Assembly: GCF_021155765.1 (NCBI RefSeq)
Contig: NC_060105.1
Coordinates: 1,364,001 to 1,428,000, forward strand
DNA length: 64,000 bases
Source: Diprion similis
Lineage: Eukaryota > Arthropoda > Insecta > Hymenoptera > Diprionidae
Reading direction: 5' to 3'
The position numbers and the translations under genes are program-made. The notes beneath the pieces were generated by a model. That model made no database searches. It had not been told where the DNA came from and saw only the letters and a list, made by a program, of their open reading frames with translations. Below are positions 39,515 through 51,306 of the stretch, piece after piece; the first letter of the stretch is position 1; each line of letters starts with the position of its first letter.

Positions 39515-42500
39515 TGATAAAAAATGATAGCTACATCTAAAGCGTAAAACAAACAATCGGCATCGATCATGGGAACGTCCTCAACCCAATTTTATGGTTG
39601 ATTCAACCTAAAAAATATGGTATACCTATTCCTGATTAATTTAATGGTCTAGATGTGTTTGTAGTCGGATTGTCGTAGATATAGCGAGCAAATCAAGGTT
39701 GACGAGCGCGTCGTTTTCTCGTTGTTAAAAGCAAGGAACAAAGAACAAAGAACAAAGAAAAAAAGAAGGAAGAAAAGCGAAGAAACGAAGGGTAGTTCTC
39801 GGTGCATCCTCGACTGGCCCAAAGTCAGCTGGCAACGTCCGCGGGGGTTGAAGAAGCCGGGGTTAATCGACGCGAGGAGAGATCGGCGGCCCCCCGTGAG
39901 CGTGGCGGCCGTTGGGCCCGCGGCTGCGGGGCCTCGGGTTTCTTTGCCTTGGCTTGTCTCTCGTTGCCTCACCTTGTCTCTCCTCGCCTCTCCTCACTTC
40001 GCCTCCTCGCAGCCCAGGAGGATAGCCAATGGGAAGTCGGTGGGCGACGCGCCTGGGAGGAGACTGTTCCGCGCCGACAGGCGACGTAATCACCCGGCTC
40101 TGGCTGCTAGATGCTACTCTCTGCTGCCCTCTCGCCCTCTCTGCCCTCTCTCGGCTCAGGCCAACGCCGGCCCGCCGGCCGGGCCCAAACCTCACGACCC
40201 CGAGAAACTGCCACGCGCCACAAAGCCTACACTGCGCCAGATCCTTGGTTCACCGATGATCCTCTCCACGCGACCAACTTCTCATTCTGATTCCAATCCG
40301 TTGGATTTTCATACCGTCATCAACGCGGCCGCACATGGAGGATATTCCATCCTGATGTTTAATCTTTCAAATGGTCGCGGAAACGGACGTTGACTAAACG
40401 ACTAAAAGACCGAACAAATTTCATTCATCGTCGATTCTGGGACGGTCTTCATCTTCCTGATATTCGGTCTCACGGTCCGTGGGATTTAAAATTAACCACC
40501 GACTGATCAGCGGGCCCGTTTTCCAATTCCAATCGTTCGACTTGCCGTCTCCGGATCATGACTTTCTTGCTATATCCGAAATTGAATTGAGTGGTGTGAT
40601 TTGACCTGACTTGTTGGAAAACGAAGACCTGCACTGGTATTTAATCTCGAAGCCTTGGTGCTTTTTGTACCTGCACCCGAGGTACAGGCCGATCATGAAG
40701 AGCAACAGGCATCGAACATGCATCGAGTCAAACGGTCGACAGCCACGCTCCGGCGGGGTGTGTAATCTCCTATTATTTTCTCATTACTTCCAGGGAGAAA
40801 GACGGAGAATATACAACCGGGACAGACGAGCCGCCTCTGGGCATCGGGGGATGCACCGTGGAGAGTGCAGGTTGAGTCGTTTTAACGCGGCGTGGCCTTT
40901 ACGGACCGAGTTGCCGACGCCGGCAGGGCCGATGAAGGCGTTCAAACAATAACCAGCCAACGGTCCACCTCGGGTGCCGGCGCATCGGCCGATGATGATC
41001 TACCTCCTACGACGCCCTCGTCGAAAGGGTTTACCCTAGGCCTGTTTCCATACTTTTTTACCCTCATCTCCGACGACCAAGAAGAAAAAGAAGAAGAAGA
41101 AGAAGCGATTAAAGCTGTTGTTGCTGCAGCTGTAGTTGTACAACAATAAATGAGTCAGTATAAGACGGTCAAGTTTCTGCTGCGGTACAGATGCGTTCGC
41201 TCTTCGGGTTCACAACGAGAAACCGGAAGAAGAAGCTCTTTCGAAACGAAGGATACCAGGACGCTCTGCACGCCGAACGCACGCTTGTGATCGCACGGCG
41301 CTAGGAGTCGGCTAGACCGGAGGCTAGTGCAAGACTCGGCTTTGCTACAGCCTTGCCGGAGGCTAGGACGCCGGGTGCCGCCGCCTCGTCTGTCTCGATT
41401 AGCGAACGCGCGCCGCGACGTTTTCGCCGTCACGACGTCGCCCCGCAGGATCCAGTCGGTTCCCCTACCGTGCCGCGGCTAATCGCTCCGGTAAACGACG
41501 CCCGTTGCTCCGGGCGCTTCGCTCGCCACGCTCCACGCCTCGGCTCCTTGCCTGTTGGACCACACTCGGCGGCTGAACGTGCGCCCGAGGCTCGACTGGA
41601 GCGAAGAACACCCCGGGGAACCAAAGCGCGGCGCCCCCGCCCCACGGGGACACTGGAAACGCAATCGAGAGCCAAGCTCGTCACTCTGGTCTCGGCTAAT
41701 GGTTGCCTCCGGTCACCACGAACCACTTTGTATCTAAACGCCGCGGCTTCGAGTTGACTTTGCGCTGTAATGGATATCGGCTCCGATACCTTCGCTCTTC
41801 GCCTTCCACAAACGCACCGCAAGCCGCTCCTGGCCCTGCAATTAAAACGTAACGACCGCTATTAGCGCGCGGAAGAAACTCTAGAAGAACAGTTCATCAC
41901 CGCGAAATGCGACGGCTGTGATGCTCGACAGGAAACTGGATGAATCGGATTTTCCATCTCTTCGGTATCACCTTTCGGGATTGGAAACAGTGCCAGTGCC
42001 ACCGGCTGGTGGTTGTCTTCGTCTACCGGTTCATTGAGATCCTTCTTCGAGTTGAGCTGGATAGAGAGTCAAATTTGATACACACGGTGCACGTGGTATC
42101 TGCAATGCTTGGTAAACGTCGTTCAAAGCACGCGCAAGTAAGTAAGTCTTCAGTAGACAGACTCGAGGGAAGAAAGGAGGAGGAGGACGCGGATGGCGTC
42201 AGGTGCCAAAGCCGTTGACTCCTGGCGTCCGTTGGTATCGTCCATTAGGCGAACGAACCCTCCCCTTAGGAAGCGCGTGCGTGTCTTGGAGAAGCGGCTG
42301 ATCGTCCCCTCGTCCTCGAGTCTTCGGAAGTCGAAGAACTAGCCCGGGAGTTTAAGGGCCATGTGCTAGCTGAGGGGAACCGGAGGGGCCCTCGATCCAA
42401 CGGCGAGTTTCTTTCCCGCCAACGAAGACCAGCTGATGGTATCGGACACGCGGTCTTTCCCGCACTTTTTAACCCCCCGACGAAATTCGGTTGTCAAGGT

Positions 42501-42718
42501 GACGAGGCGATGGGCGAACTTCTTTGTACATATACACTTTTTGGAACACCTTGCCATACGAGGTGTGTAACCTTGGCACAGAAAATTTCGATCTTTAGGA
42601 TCGAACCCTGTGGAAGCGTTTTTTCATCACGAGTTCGATTCCTGACTGCCGAATCTGCGAGCATTCCATTTCATCCAAAGCTCCTCTTCCTCGTTTCCTG
42701 GTTCTTGGAGACGCGTGG

Positions 42719-42757
42719 CTCGAGCCGTTGCACTCGGTTACCGGTCAACGGCTCGAG
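42719..42757. repeat. Perfect 12-bp inverted repeat with 15-nt loop
   Basis: CTCGAGCCGTTG (42719-42730) and CAACGGCTCGAG (42746-42757) can pair fully. The GC-rich stem would be stable in RNA or single-stranded DNA. No poly-T or gene end is nearby, so the role is unknown. Confidence 0.75.
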
Positions 42758-43179
42758 AGGAGGGCGCGGCGTGTTCTCGTTTCGTTTCAGTTAAATAGCC
42801 CCGCGTTTGACGCTGCCCATGTGTCTACCGATATTCGAATGCAGCCGATGCACTTGTTGTACAGCTGTAACACCTGTTTCCCACTCGGCCTGTCGACAGT
42901 CGTCGTCGTCGTTCCTCGCCCCCCGAGCAAAGTGCGAGGTAGGAACAACCGCCCCTCGACATCCGCTCGCCTCGTTCGTTGTCCCTGCAGTCCTGCATGC
43001 CTATACGTGGTAATCGCTCTTCGTCAAGGGTTAATGACTGGCTAGCCCACGCGCGAAGGGGAGCCAACCTGCATTAGGATTTAAAAAAGTAATCGACCAT
43101 CATCGAATCTCTGCATTCAAGATTAAACAATCGTTCAAGCATCAATACTTTGATATTTTTTATTGTCACATTCATATTG

Positions 43180-43785
43180 TACGAGGCGGGGTTGAATTTT
43201 CGAATTTGAACAGTTCTGAAAGTATCTAATTCCGAGTTATTTGATGGGGAAACTTGGAGTAAAGAAATTAAACGTAACAGTAAAGTTTTGAAGGGCTGGA
43301 AACCCGACGGCTCAAAATTCCGAAATGCAAGATTCCGAAAATTCAAGTTACAATAGAGCAAAATTTCGAACGTTAAAATATTCTCATACAGCGTAGTTTG
43401 CTTGACGAGTGAATGCAAAAAATGAGAAAACCGAAAATCAAAATGACCAAGATTCCGAACGTAAAAATATCGAAAATCCGAAGCAAAGAAAGATTAAAGT
43501 AGTGAAATTTCACCAAGCCGGAAATTCATGGAACTGAAAATCGTCGATCATTCGGAATTTCGATGTTTCAGATATTTAAATTTTCTCATCCTCGCCCTTT
43601 TTGAACTTTGACTTGTTAGAGTTACGCTCTTTCAGAATTTTGCGGAACTTTGAGCCGTCGATGGTTTCCAACAATTCGAAACTCTGTTGTAAAAGTACTA
43701 TTTCTTAACTTCCAGTTTCGTCACATAATATTCGGAATTTGGGGTTTTCGAAACTTTTCAAATTCGGAATTTCAACCCCGCCCCT
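43180..43785. mobile_element. Degenerate foldback element with TTCCGAA-type repeats
   Basis: The left side starts near GGCGGGGTTGAA-TTTTCGAATTTGAA; the right side ends, reversed, with GGCGGGGTTGAAATTCCGAATTTGAA. Further in, both arms share GGAAAC and CGACGGCTCAAA in the same order, with many substitutions and indels. Short TTCCGAA/TTCGGAA units recur throughout. This is an old, AT-richer inverted-repeat element in GC-richer surroundings. No transposase and no clear target duplication were found; the ends are approximate. Confidence 0.6.
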
Positions 43786-45900
43786 CATATAAAAAGTTTC
43801 ATGTGGTCACCGCACTTTCTGAATCATTGCAATTGATGAGAATACCAAAAATTGAAACAAATACCTAACGAGGAACAAGAACAGAGAAGTTACCAGTGAT
43901 AAGGATTGGTTTGATTGCTAAAAATGATATGCCGGTGCCTAACTTTTGCTCTCGTCGTTGCGACTTGTCTGCTCATTCAACATGTAGATATTTGCATGCA
44001 TCGACGTCAGACGTTTTTCGTGGTGATAACTTGCTGCCGCTTGTGACGAAACTGCGTTTTGTAAGCCCGTGACTACGAGTCGTAGTGACGCATAGAAAGT
44101 TTGGCGTTAGTGTCTAACGAACGCTGCTCTTTCGAGTTAAAAAAATTCACTTGACAATATTCTGCATAACCTTGTGTAATTCGCATAATAGCAAGATTGC
44201 AGATGTAATGAAAATAGAATTTCTGCATCGATTTAGGAAGTCGGTGATTTACATATTCGGTAAAAAGGGAAAAGAGCATTGTGTCTGGGAGCCTAGCCTC
44301 AAAAGCTCAGCACGAGACCGACTGAGCGTGGGAAATGAATGGATAAGGATATAAAATTGTTGGTAATAAGCAAACAAACGGTATGATAATGTCACGGTAT
44401 TCGAGCCGGAGCGATGAATTAATTAGTAGATAATCGTTGACCGCGGACGAAGCAGCGATGGAACAATTTTAATTTCGAAAAACCCAACGAGGAGAGTGCG
44501 AATCGAGTCCCCCCGAGTTACCGAAGCTCACATGAATGATAAAGGTTTTCGGAACGATCGAGCCTTGTCTACCTACACCTACAAGGTTTATGCAAAGAGT
44601 CGAATTTAAATGACGTCGATTACGCCGGAGGGAGAGAAGCGGACCATTGCACCGCCATAAGCACGGCGTGCAGGCAGTAGGGGAAAAGCCACGGGGTGTT
44701 TCTTGATCAAGAACCGTGCTTCCGCTCGTCGTTCCACCTGTAACGGTATTGGCGCGAACGTTTAAGCGGTTCACAAGGGATTTGTGAACGACTAATGACT
44801 GCCGATTCGTTATTTCTCACTTCACTCTTTCATTCCCCTCACCGCCTCTCCCATATAGTTTCCAGATCCTTTCTCTACACCCACCCGTCGCAACAACACC
44901 TCTTGTGGAAAATTGTGTTTCATTTTAATTCGTTCTCCTTTTTTTTTGTCGGGGGTACCTGGTAATCTGTTTGTTTGACTATTTTTTTTCCTTTCTTCTC
45001 ATCGGTTTCTTTTATTTCCTCAACAACGCGGCAACGAATTTCGTTTCCGAAACCCGTCTACACACTTATACAACTAGAAACGTTTCACTACCGATCATTC
45101 TATCCCCATCTTCTCCATATTCATTATCACCATCCTCCCTCAAAAAGTGAGACGTTAGAAAATCGGCAACAAGACAAAAAGAAATCGACATATAAACGAG
45201 CATCACCGATACCGCCAGCTTCTGAACCTCGTCCAGAACGTCACGGACTCTCTAATATCGGAGGTCATCGACCCTCCGGAAAGAAAAAAGCCGATTTGTC
45301 CCCCATGAAAGGGTCGGGCACCTGTCTCTCCGGGGTTGTAGACAGCTCGGATGATCGGGACTCCGATCTCGACGATTCGGAGTTAGTTCGTTCGTTCCGG
45401 TCACGGGGGCGGAAGGAGTAGCCGACCGGACGGAGGGGCGGCCGGGGCCTCATGCCCCCCTCCCCCCGCCCCCACCACGCCGATCTCTCCCCCTCGCCCT
45501 CCCCCTGCCTTAGCCCCACACCCCTTACCCCTGGGGCCCAGGAGCGCGAAGCGCGAGCAGCAAAGACAGCTCCGGGACGAAGGTACAAGCGTCAGGAACC
45601 TGAGGAGGGGGACCGAGGCGAGACCGAGCACTCCCTCCGCGGGCCCCGACGTCCGCCGTCCGCCGACTAGTCCAGTCCAGGACAGCACGCCTCCCGCTGC
45701 ACGCTTCAAGAGGTACGCAAGCCTAGGTGATACTCTCACGGACTCTCGCCGACTACGGTCTCGTTACGCTACGCGTTTTACTACGCCCGCGTTGCGTTGG
45801 GTTGCTACGTCGCACCGCGATCCGCTGCAGCAGCCGACGACAGATCGATTCCTTTCATTCGATTTTTACCTCGTCCTTCGGGAGGCTGCGACGAAAGTGC

Positions 45901-45911
45901 GCGAAAGATAG

Positions 45912-45947
<36 letters not shown>

Positions 45948-46617
45948 TATAGAGAGGGTGAGGGAGAGAGAAGGAGAGAGAGGATCAGACTCTTCGACTG
46001 TGACACACATCCGACTGAGGGAAAACTCCAGTGATCACCGATCCGGAAGGATTCACTCAGTGATCAACGACCGGTTCGGAACACCCGCGCATCTCGATCC
46101 CTTACTCAACCCTTATTTGCGGAGAAGTGCTGCGCAGTCGTGGACGAGTTTTACGGCTCCTGTTTTCCCGCCAATATTCAAGCACCACGTTCTCAGTTTC
46201 GTTACCGATCGTTCGCCGATCGGCGGATGAAGCCACGGACCGGAGTATTTAAGTGGAAAAATATGTATGCTATTGGAAATATGGGGAATAATTAGTGCGC
46301 GATAATTCCAAGCGGGTCAGTGTGAACTTCGGTACAACTCTGCGACAAGGCCGGTCAGCGCAAGTGAAGAAAACGTACAAACGTCCCGAAGTAAACGGAT
46401 ATGAGATAACGGTGTTGGGAAGTGTCGAGGGATACGCGATAGCGCGGGAGTGCCGATCGCGGGGGAGGATCTATCGATTGATCCGACGATCCGGGCGGCC
46501 TGCAGCGATCCTTGGAGATTTGAACGCTTGGGAAACTCGGGCCCCGACGCTTCCAGCGGAAGTTGGACCTCCGGGAATCGCAGATCTCGACGGTAAATCG
46601 CCGGGCACACATCCTAG
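45901..46617 (+). promoter_or_regulatory. Candidate promoter and 5' untranslated exon of the right-hand gene
   Basis: A (GA)n run at 45917-45945, the kind bound by GAGA factor in insects, follows a GC-rich block. About 670 bp downstream is a near-ideal splice donor, CCTAG/gtaagt, with the last exonic base at 46617. If spliced to the acceptor at 59588, the codon at the junction is TAG in the frame of the downstream coding exon, which agrees with an untranslated first exon. The link across 13 kb is inference. Confidence 0.35.
45917..45945 (+). repeat. AG dinucleotide microsatellite (GAGA tract)
   Basis: About 14 AG units, continuing as AGATATATAGAGAG to about 45957. Confidence 0.85.
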
Positions 46618-49600
46618 GTAAGTAACCGCGCTTTTGCATGCCTCAGTGTCTTGCGTCTTGCGTCTTGCGACGATCGCGTGTCTCGCCTTCCTGCCTACCC
46701 GTCTATCTCTCCATACGGCCTGAACCTGGGCCAGCCTAGGCTGGCTTGCCGATTATATGGGTTAGGCGCACTGGGCGCATGGTTACAGGTGGGTTACACT
46801 GCTCGGATAGTGCCTAGGCACGGGGCCCGCACGCCACTACTGTGTTTACATTCGCCAATTACAGCCGCGATGCAGTATAGCTCAGTAAAAATATATCCCC
46901 CTTGCGATCGCGTTCCTCGGTCTTGTGTGGTGTCTGTGCACCTATCAACTCTATCCGGGCAATAATGAACGGGCAAATATCGACTTCGAGCCCTGTGTGC
47001 GTGTGTTAGTGTGCCTCTCGTAGGCACACCTATGCCCATGTTTCTTCTAGCCTGCATCGCCTTGCCTCTGCGTGCAACTTGCCTGATTCTACATTACACT
47101 GCAACTCTGCATCGCCTTCTCGACTCACACTCCCTACTTCCTTCGATCACCATACTCGGTTTTTTTTGTCTTTTTCACTTCTTCGTTGTTATAAATCTTA
47201 TCGTTGCACACCATTTTTTGTGTTACTCAATTTTATCGATGAAAGAGTAACGAGAATATCAATGTTATTAATGACAAGAATTCGACAAGCGTGGATCGAT
47301 TTGCATTGCGATGGTTTGTACTCTGAGAATTTTAACAGTCTTCTTGCAATTGTTAAAATTTCAGATTTCTTTCAGTTCTGATTGGTTTATTTATAATATT
47401 TCAAGATTGGACATAATTACCCATGTCCCGATAGATACGGTCAGAGATATGCATATTGGATTACCTACGGTACGTTACAGTTACTGGAAGCGAATCGATC
47501 TGCGAAGAAGAAATTAAAATCAACGAACACCGTTAAATAGAGTATCTATACGTAGCTTAAGCGATGACAGAGGGAAAAAGGCCGGAGAACAATAATTAAC
47601 TGAATCCGATTGAAAGACCGTTACTTACGTGCTCGGATCTCGAAAAATCCATCTCTGAAAATGTAGTAATCCGGCTATATTTCCTTCGTTCTTTTTTGAT
47701 CTGTCATTCTATTCTTGCGATTCTGTTTCTGCCTTTTAAAAATACCAGCAATTCCGAAGTAATAGTGAAAAACGGGTAAAGGAACAAAGAATCTTCCCTC
47801 CCGCCGTCGCGGCCGATGGGGGTAGTCGGCGTTGAGCCCCCTAAAGAAGTTCCTTCGTTTCTTCTAATAGCCGAACGTTATACGGTAGCATCTGCCCTCG
47901 GCGGGTGCCGCGAGGCGAAGGGCGAGCCACCCTTTTCGAAACGGGACGCGCAGCGCTGCAACTACGCGTTTAAGACAACTGCTACTTCCGAGGCAGTTGC
48001 TTGAGCGTCAGGTGGTAGTCGGCCCTAGAGAAATTTCACCAGACATGCTCCCTCCCTATGGGTAGGTGTCCTTCTATCCAGCCGACGATTATTCCGCCAA
48101 GATAAAACTGCGATGCCCATCAGCGATTGAACGTACTAGGGTACAAACAAGGATAGAAAACTCGGAGCGGGAAGAAATAAGATTGCGTGTGATAATAGCG
48201 GAATATTTTTATATTAATAATCCCTGCAATATTATCATGGGACAAAACTTCGTAAGACCAAAAGATCTTAAGGTGACGGAACACCGTCTGTGTTGTATGC
48301 AGTTTGTTGACGTGTCTATGGGATGAATGGGGTTTCATTTGTCTCGCGTTCCTGTTAATTTTTTTTTCGAGTTACTTTGTCGATTGATATTCCTGTGACT
48401 AGTTAAGATGCCGTAGCTGTAACTGAGACGGATATTTTATTTATGACGTTGGATGTATCCGCGCGCCGGAGAAGAAAATGGGCCAAGAAATATCGAAAAA
48501 GAGTTTAAAAAAGACGCGAGGCGCGGGTGCGGTCGTCCCGTTTAGTTTGTCGGCATCGAGAGCGGAGACTGCGGAGCTCGTTCGACGGTTAATTGCATAG
48601 TGGCATTGCACCGAGTTATACAGTTATACCTGCGGACGCGCGAACCGGCCGCATGCACTCGGCTGCATGGACCCGAAGATCAGCACTAGAGCCGTGCTCC
48701 CGGATTCTATTTATAGGACGCGTTATCCTGACACATTAGCTCCTGCGCAGCTGCGCAACTTTCCCGCGCTTAAATTTTAATTCCGTCGCGAGAATTTTTG
48801 CAGGACACTTTGTCGACGCGTTTCTGCATGCGAAATGAAAGAACACGATTCGTCTGAACGTATCAATCAGGATCCTTCGTCTTCCGGATTCGAGTAACGT
48901 ATGCGCAATCAGTGCGAAGCAATTCTTGAACGCGTATTTCACTTCAGAAGTGTCGTCGATAAATACGTTAGAGTACTTTTTTTTTTTTTTTTTGCTTGTG
49001 TGATAGCTGAGCTTTGGTTGGCTGTCGAAAAAGGGATTGTTGAAACTGAGATGAACGCAACCGTAAGAGCATTGTTACATAGATACAGGTTATATTCGTC
49101 AGACGAGGTAGCGAGGAATATATGCCGCATATTTACGACTGAGACAATGTTCACGTGGGTAGGAATAACGGCCGTGGGTTTCGTCCGTGAGTATTAATTG
49201 AAAATTATTCGCGATACCCGGAGGCTCGGGAGTGATCGCAGACTGAGTGAGGCCTGAGTCAGTTGATCGGGATAGTTGTTAGGCCATTAAAGCCCATTGT
49301 AATTACTCGGCGCAGTGGCAGCTCGGTTGGAAATTTTCACTAAGTCATAAATCGAGTTATAGTCCGCTTATAAGTCGTAAACTTAGCTATTAGTATGTAT
49401 ATAGATCTAGGATATATAGATATTGTACGTAATAAAGTCAAAGTGCGTGGAACAGGTGCAACCGGCGACTATATGCATGAGGATTCCTCCTCTGCCCACT
49501 CTCGGGCTCTGCAAGGTGAAGGCAAAGCTACTGATAAGAGCGCACGAACTTGGGCTCGAGAAACCGGCCGGAATATCGTTACCTTGTCGTTTATTATTCT

Positions 49601-51268
49601 TCCTGGCAACCATTTACGCTAGTGATAATTTACATTTTCCTTGAATCGAAGGACGAGGGTAACTCGAGTAGGATAAACGTTGACAGTATCGAAGCAGCTC
49701 GCATCGATGCAGTTAATCAAAGCTCATCGTCAGTCATCATCAACTGCATGAGTGAGCGATCGATTTACGCGGCGAGGAATCTTCGGCATTTCCATTAAAG
49801 CGGTGAGGAATGGAGGGAATCAAATTATCGACCAATAAACCCGGTACGTACGCTTCTGAAACAGTTCGCCTGGCATCGGGAGCACTTCAAGCCTCCGTGA
49901 AGGAAGCCACGCGAATAAGTGCACGGCACCCGCCGTGAGTTGATGGTGATTTTGCAATAATTGAACGACGGTAAATCGCCGATTGCTCGTACAGGTGGGT
50001 TCATAATTTCATTACACACGGCCGGTTCAACGGAGACTGGAGGATGCGGCCTGGCAACGAGCCGCGTTCATCTCATCTCCGGAATTGAAGCGCGTTGAGC
50101 GAGATGCGAGCTGTTCACTTCGGAATCGGAGGTGGATACCGACCGATTGCCAACGCACACTCCGCAGACCCGATTCGTGTCTAATCTCTGTACATATACT
50201 GCAATTACACGGCAGAGGCGTAGGATGCGCCGCATCGCCTTCCCTCTCGCCGTATCAAACCTAACTAATTGGAATCGCAGGTTGTAATAATGCGAGCAAC
50301 TAATAGCCGCACCGACCGGCCCTTCGGCATGCTGGGCATTACGAAGAAGAGCAACACCCGTCCGCCTCGCTTCGTCTCGACTCGACTCTCGTCTTCGTGA
50401 CTGGCAAGATTTCACCGAGAGATCCTAACGCTGGTCCTACGCAAGGCGAATTGACCGCGCGCATGTGTGCATTAATCGAGTTTCTTTGTTGCCGCGAATG
50501 CAGCCAGGGATTTCGCGCTTTTTTCACAATATTTATTCACCTACCATAGCCTTTTCTTATGAAATACAATACATTCAGAAGCGGACACACAAAAAGCATC
50601 TCGGATACACTGTACCTATGACTATGTAGGTACGACACTTATTACATATCGAGAAATTTTTCTGGGATGTTTATTGAATATTTTCATATCGCAATGTCGG
50701 AAGACAGAATGAGAGAAAATCGCAAGTACTACAATATTTTACAGGGAAATAACTTGTACAGAGATATATTTGGAGTTAAAAACTAATTCTGGGACTGTGG
50801 TTTAAGAATTTTAACGATTTTCACAGAAAGTTGGTACGCATAACGTAACTTTTTGAAATCTAAATTCCAGCAAGGATTTCCCTGAAAGAAACTTACAATA
50901 ATTTGGTATTATTTCACGGTGCCTGCAGCCTTGCAGCATATGACGAAACGAAAATATATTGAGTGGTAAAAACGCAGGTTCATAAATTGAATTGAGCAAG
51001 AGTAGCTAGTAAAAAAATGTAGAAAAGATGGTAAGACGTTATCTGTCGTCCTTGGGGTGGGCGAGCCGTGGCCTCGTAAAACGTTCTTCGCGGGTGTGTA
51101 ATAAATGTTTAAGACAAGGCGGATTCTCTCGGACGCTGGTGACTTGAAAAGTTCGTTTCGCTTGTCGCGCCTCGACTTTAACGAGGTGAGACCGGGCGTT
51201 GTTTAGCACGCACGATCGGTCCCCTTGTTTAACAATCATTATTTGCGAGCTTCGGGTGATATCGGTAG

Positions 51269-51306
51269 ATCGAATCGAATCGAATCGAATCGAATCAGAT
51301 CGAATC
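51269..51306 (+). repeat. GAATC pentamer microsatellite
   Basis: Five perfect GAATC units, then a degenerate copy and one more. Confidence 0.9.

Larger units (their letters stand above)
30447..45900. other. About 15 kb without a supported gene
   Basis: GC is higher than to the left, with GC-rich blocks around 39.8-40.2, 41.3-41.8 and 45.4-45.7 kb that lengthen chance reading frames. The longest frame (34012-34710, 232 codons) and 38715-39230 (171 codons) show no known domain. Other contents: an AATAAA-A18 end (33730-33777), GGTATA and GA microsatellites, a 12-bp hairpin (42719-42757) and a degenerate foldback element (43180-43785). Regulatory DNA, non-coding RNA or introns are possible. Confidence 0.5.

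Noticed and set aside
39722..40393. 223-codon plus-strand frame
   Set aside because: Starts in AAAGAAC repeats and runs through a GC-rich block that suppresses stop codons; overlapping frames on both strands are equally long.
45265..45739. Long GC-rich frames on both strands
   Set aside because: CpG/GC-rich block with few stops in any frame; Gly/Pro/Arg runs and no domain.
48978..48995. T18 run as a reversed retroposon tail
   Set aside because: No AATAAA at a suitable distance on the minus strand and no recognisable element body; the T-run near 52292 has AATAAA only about five bases away, too close.
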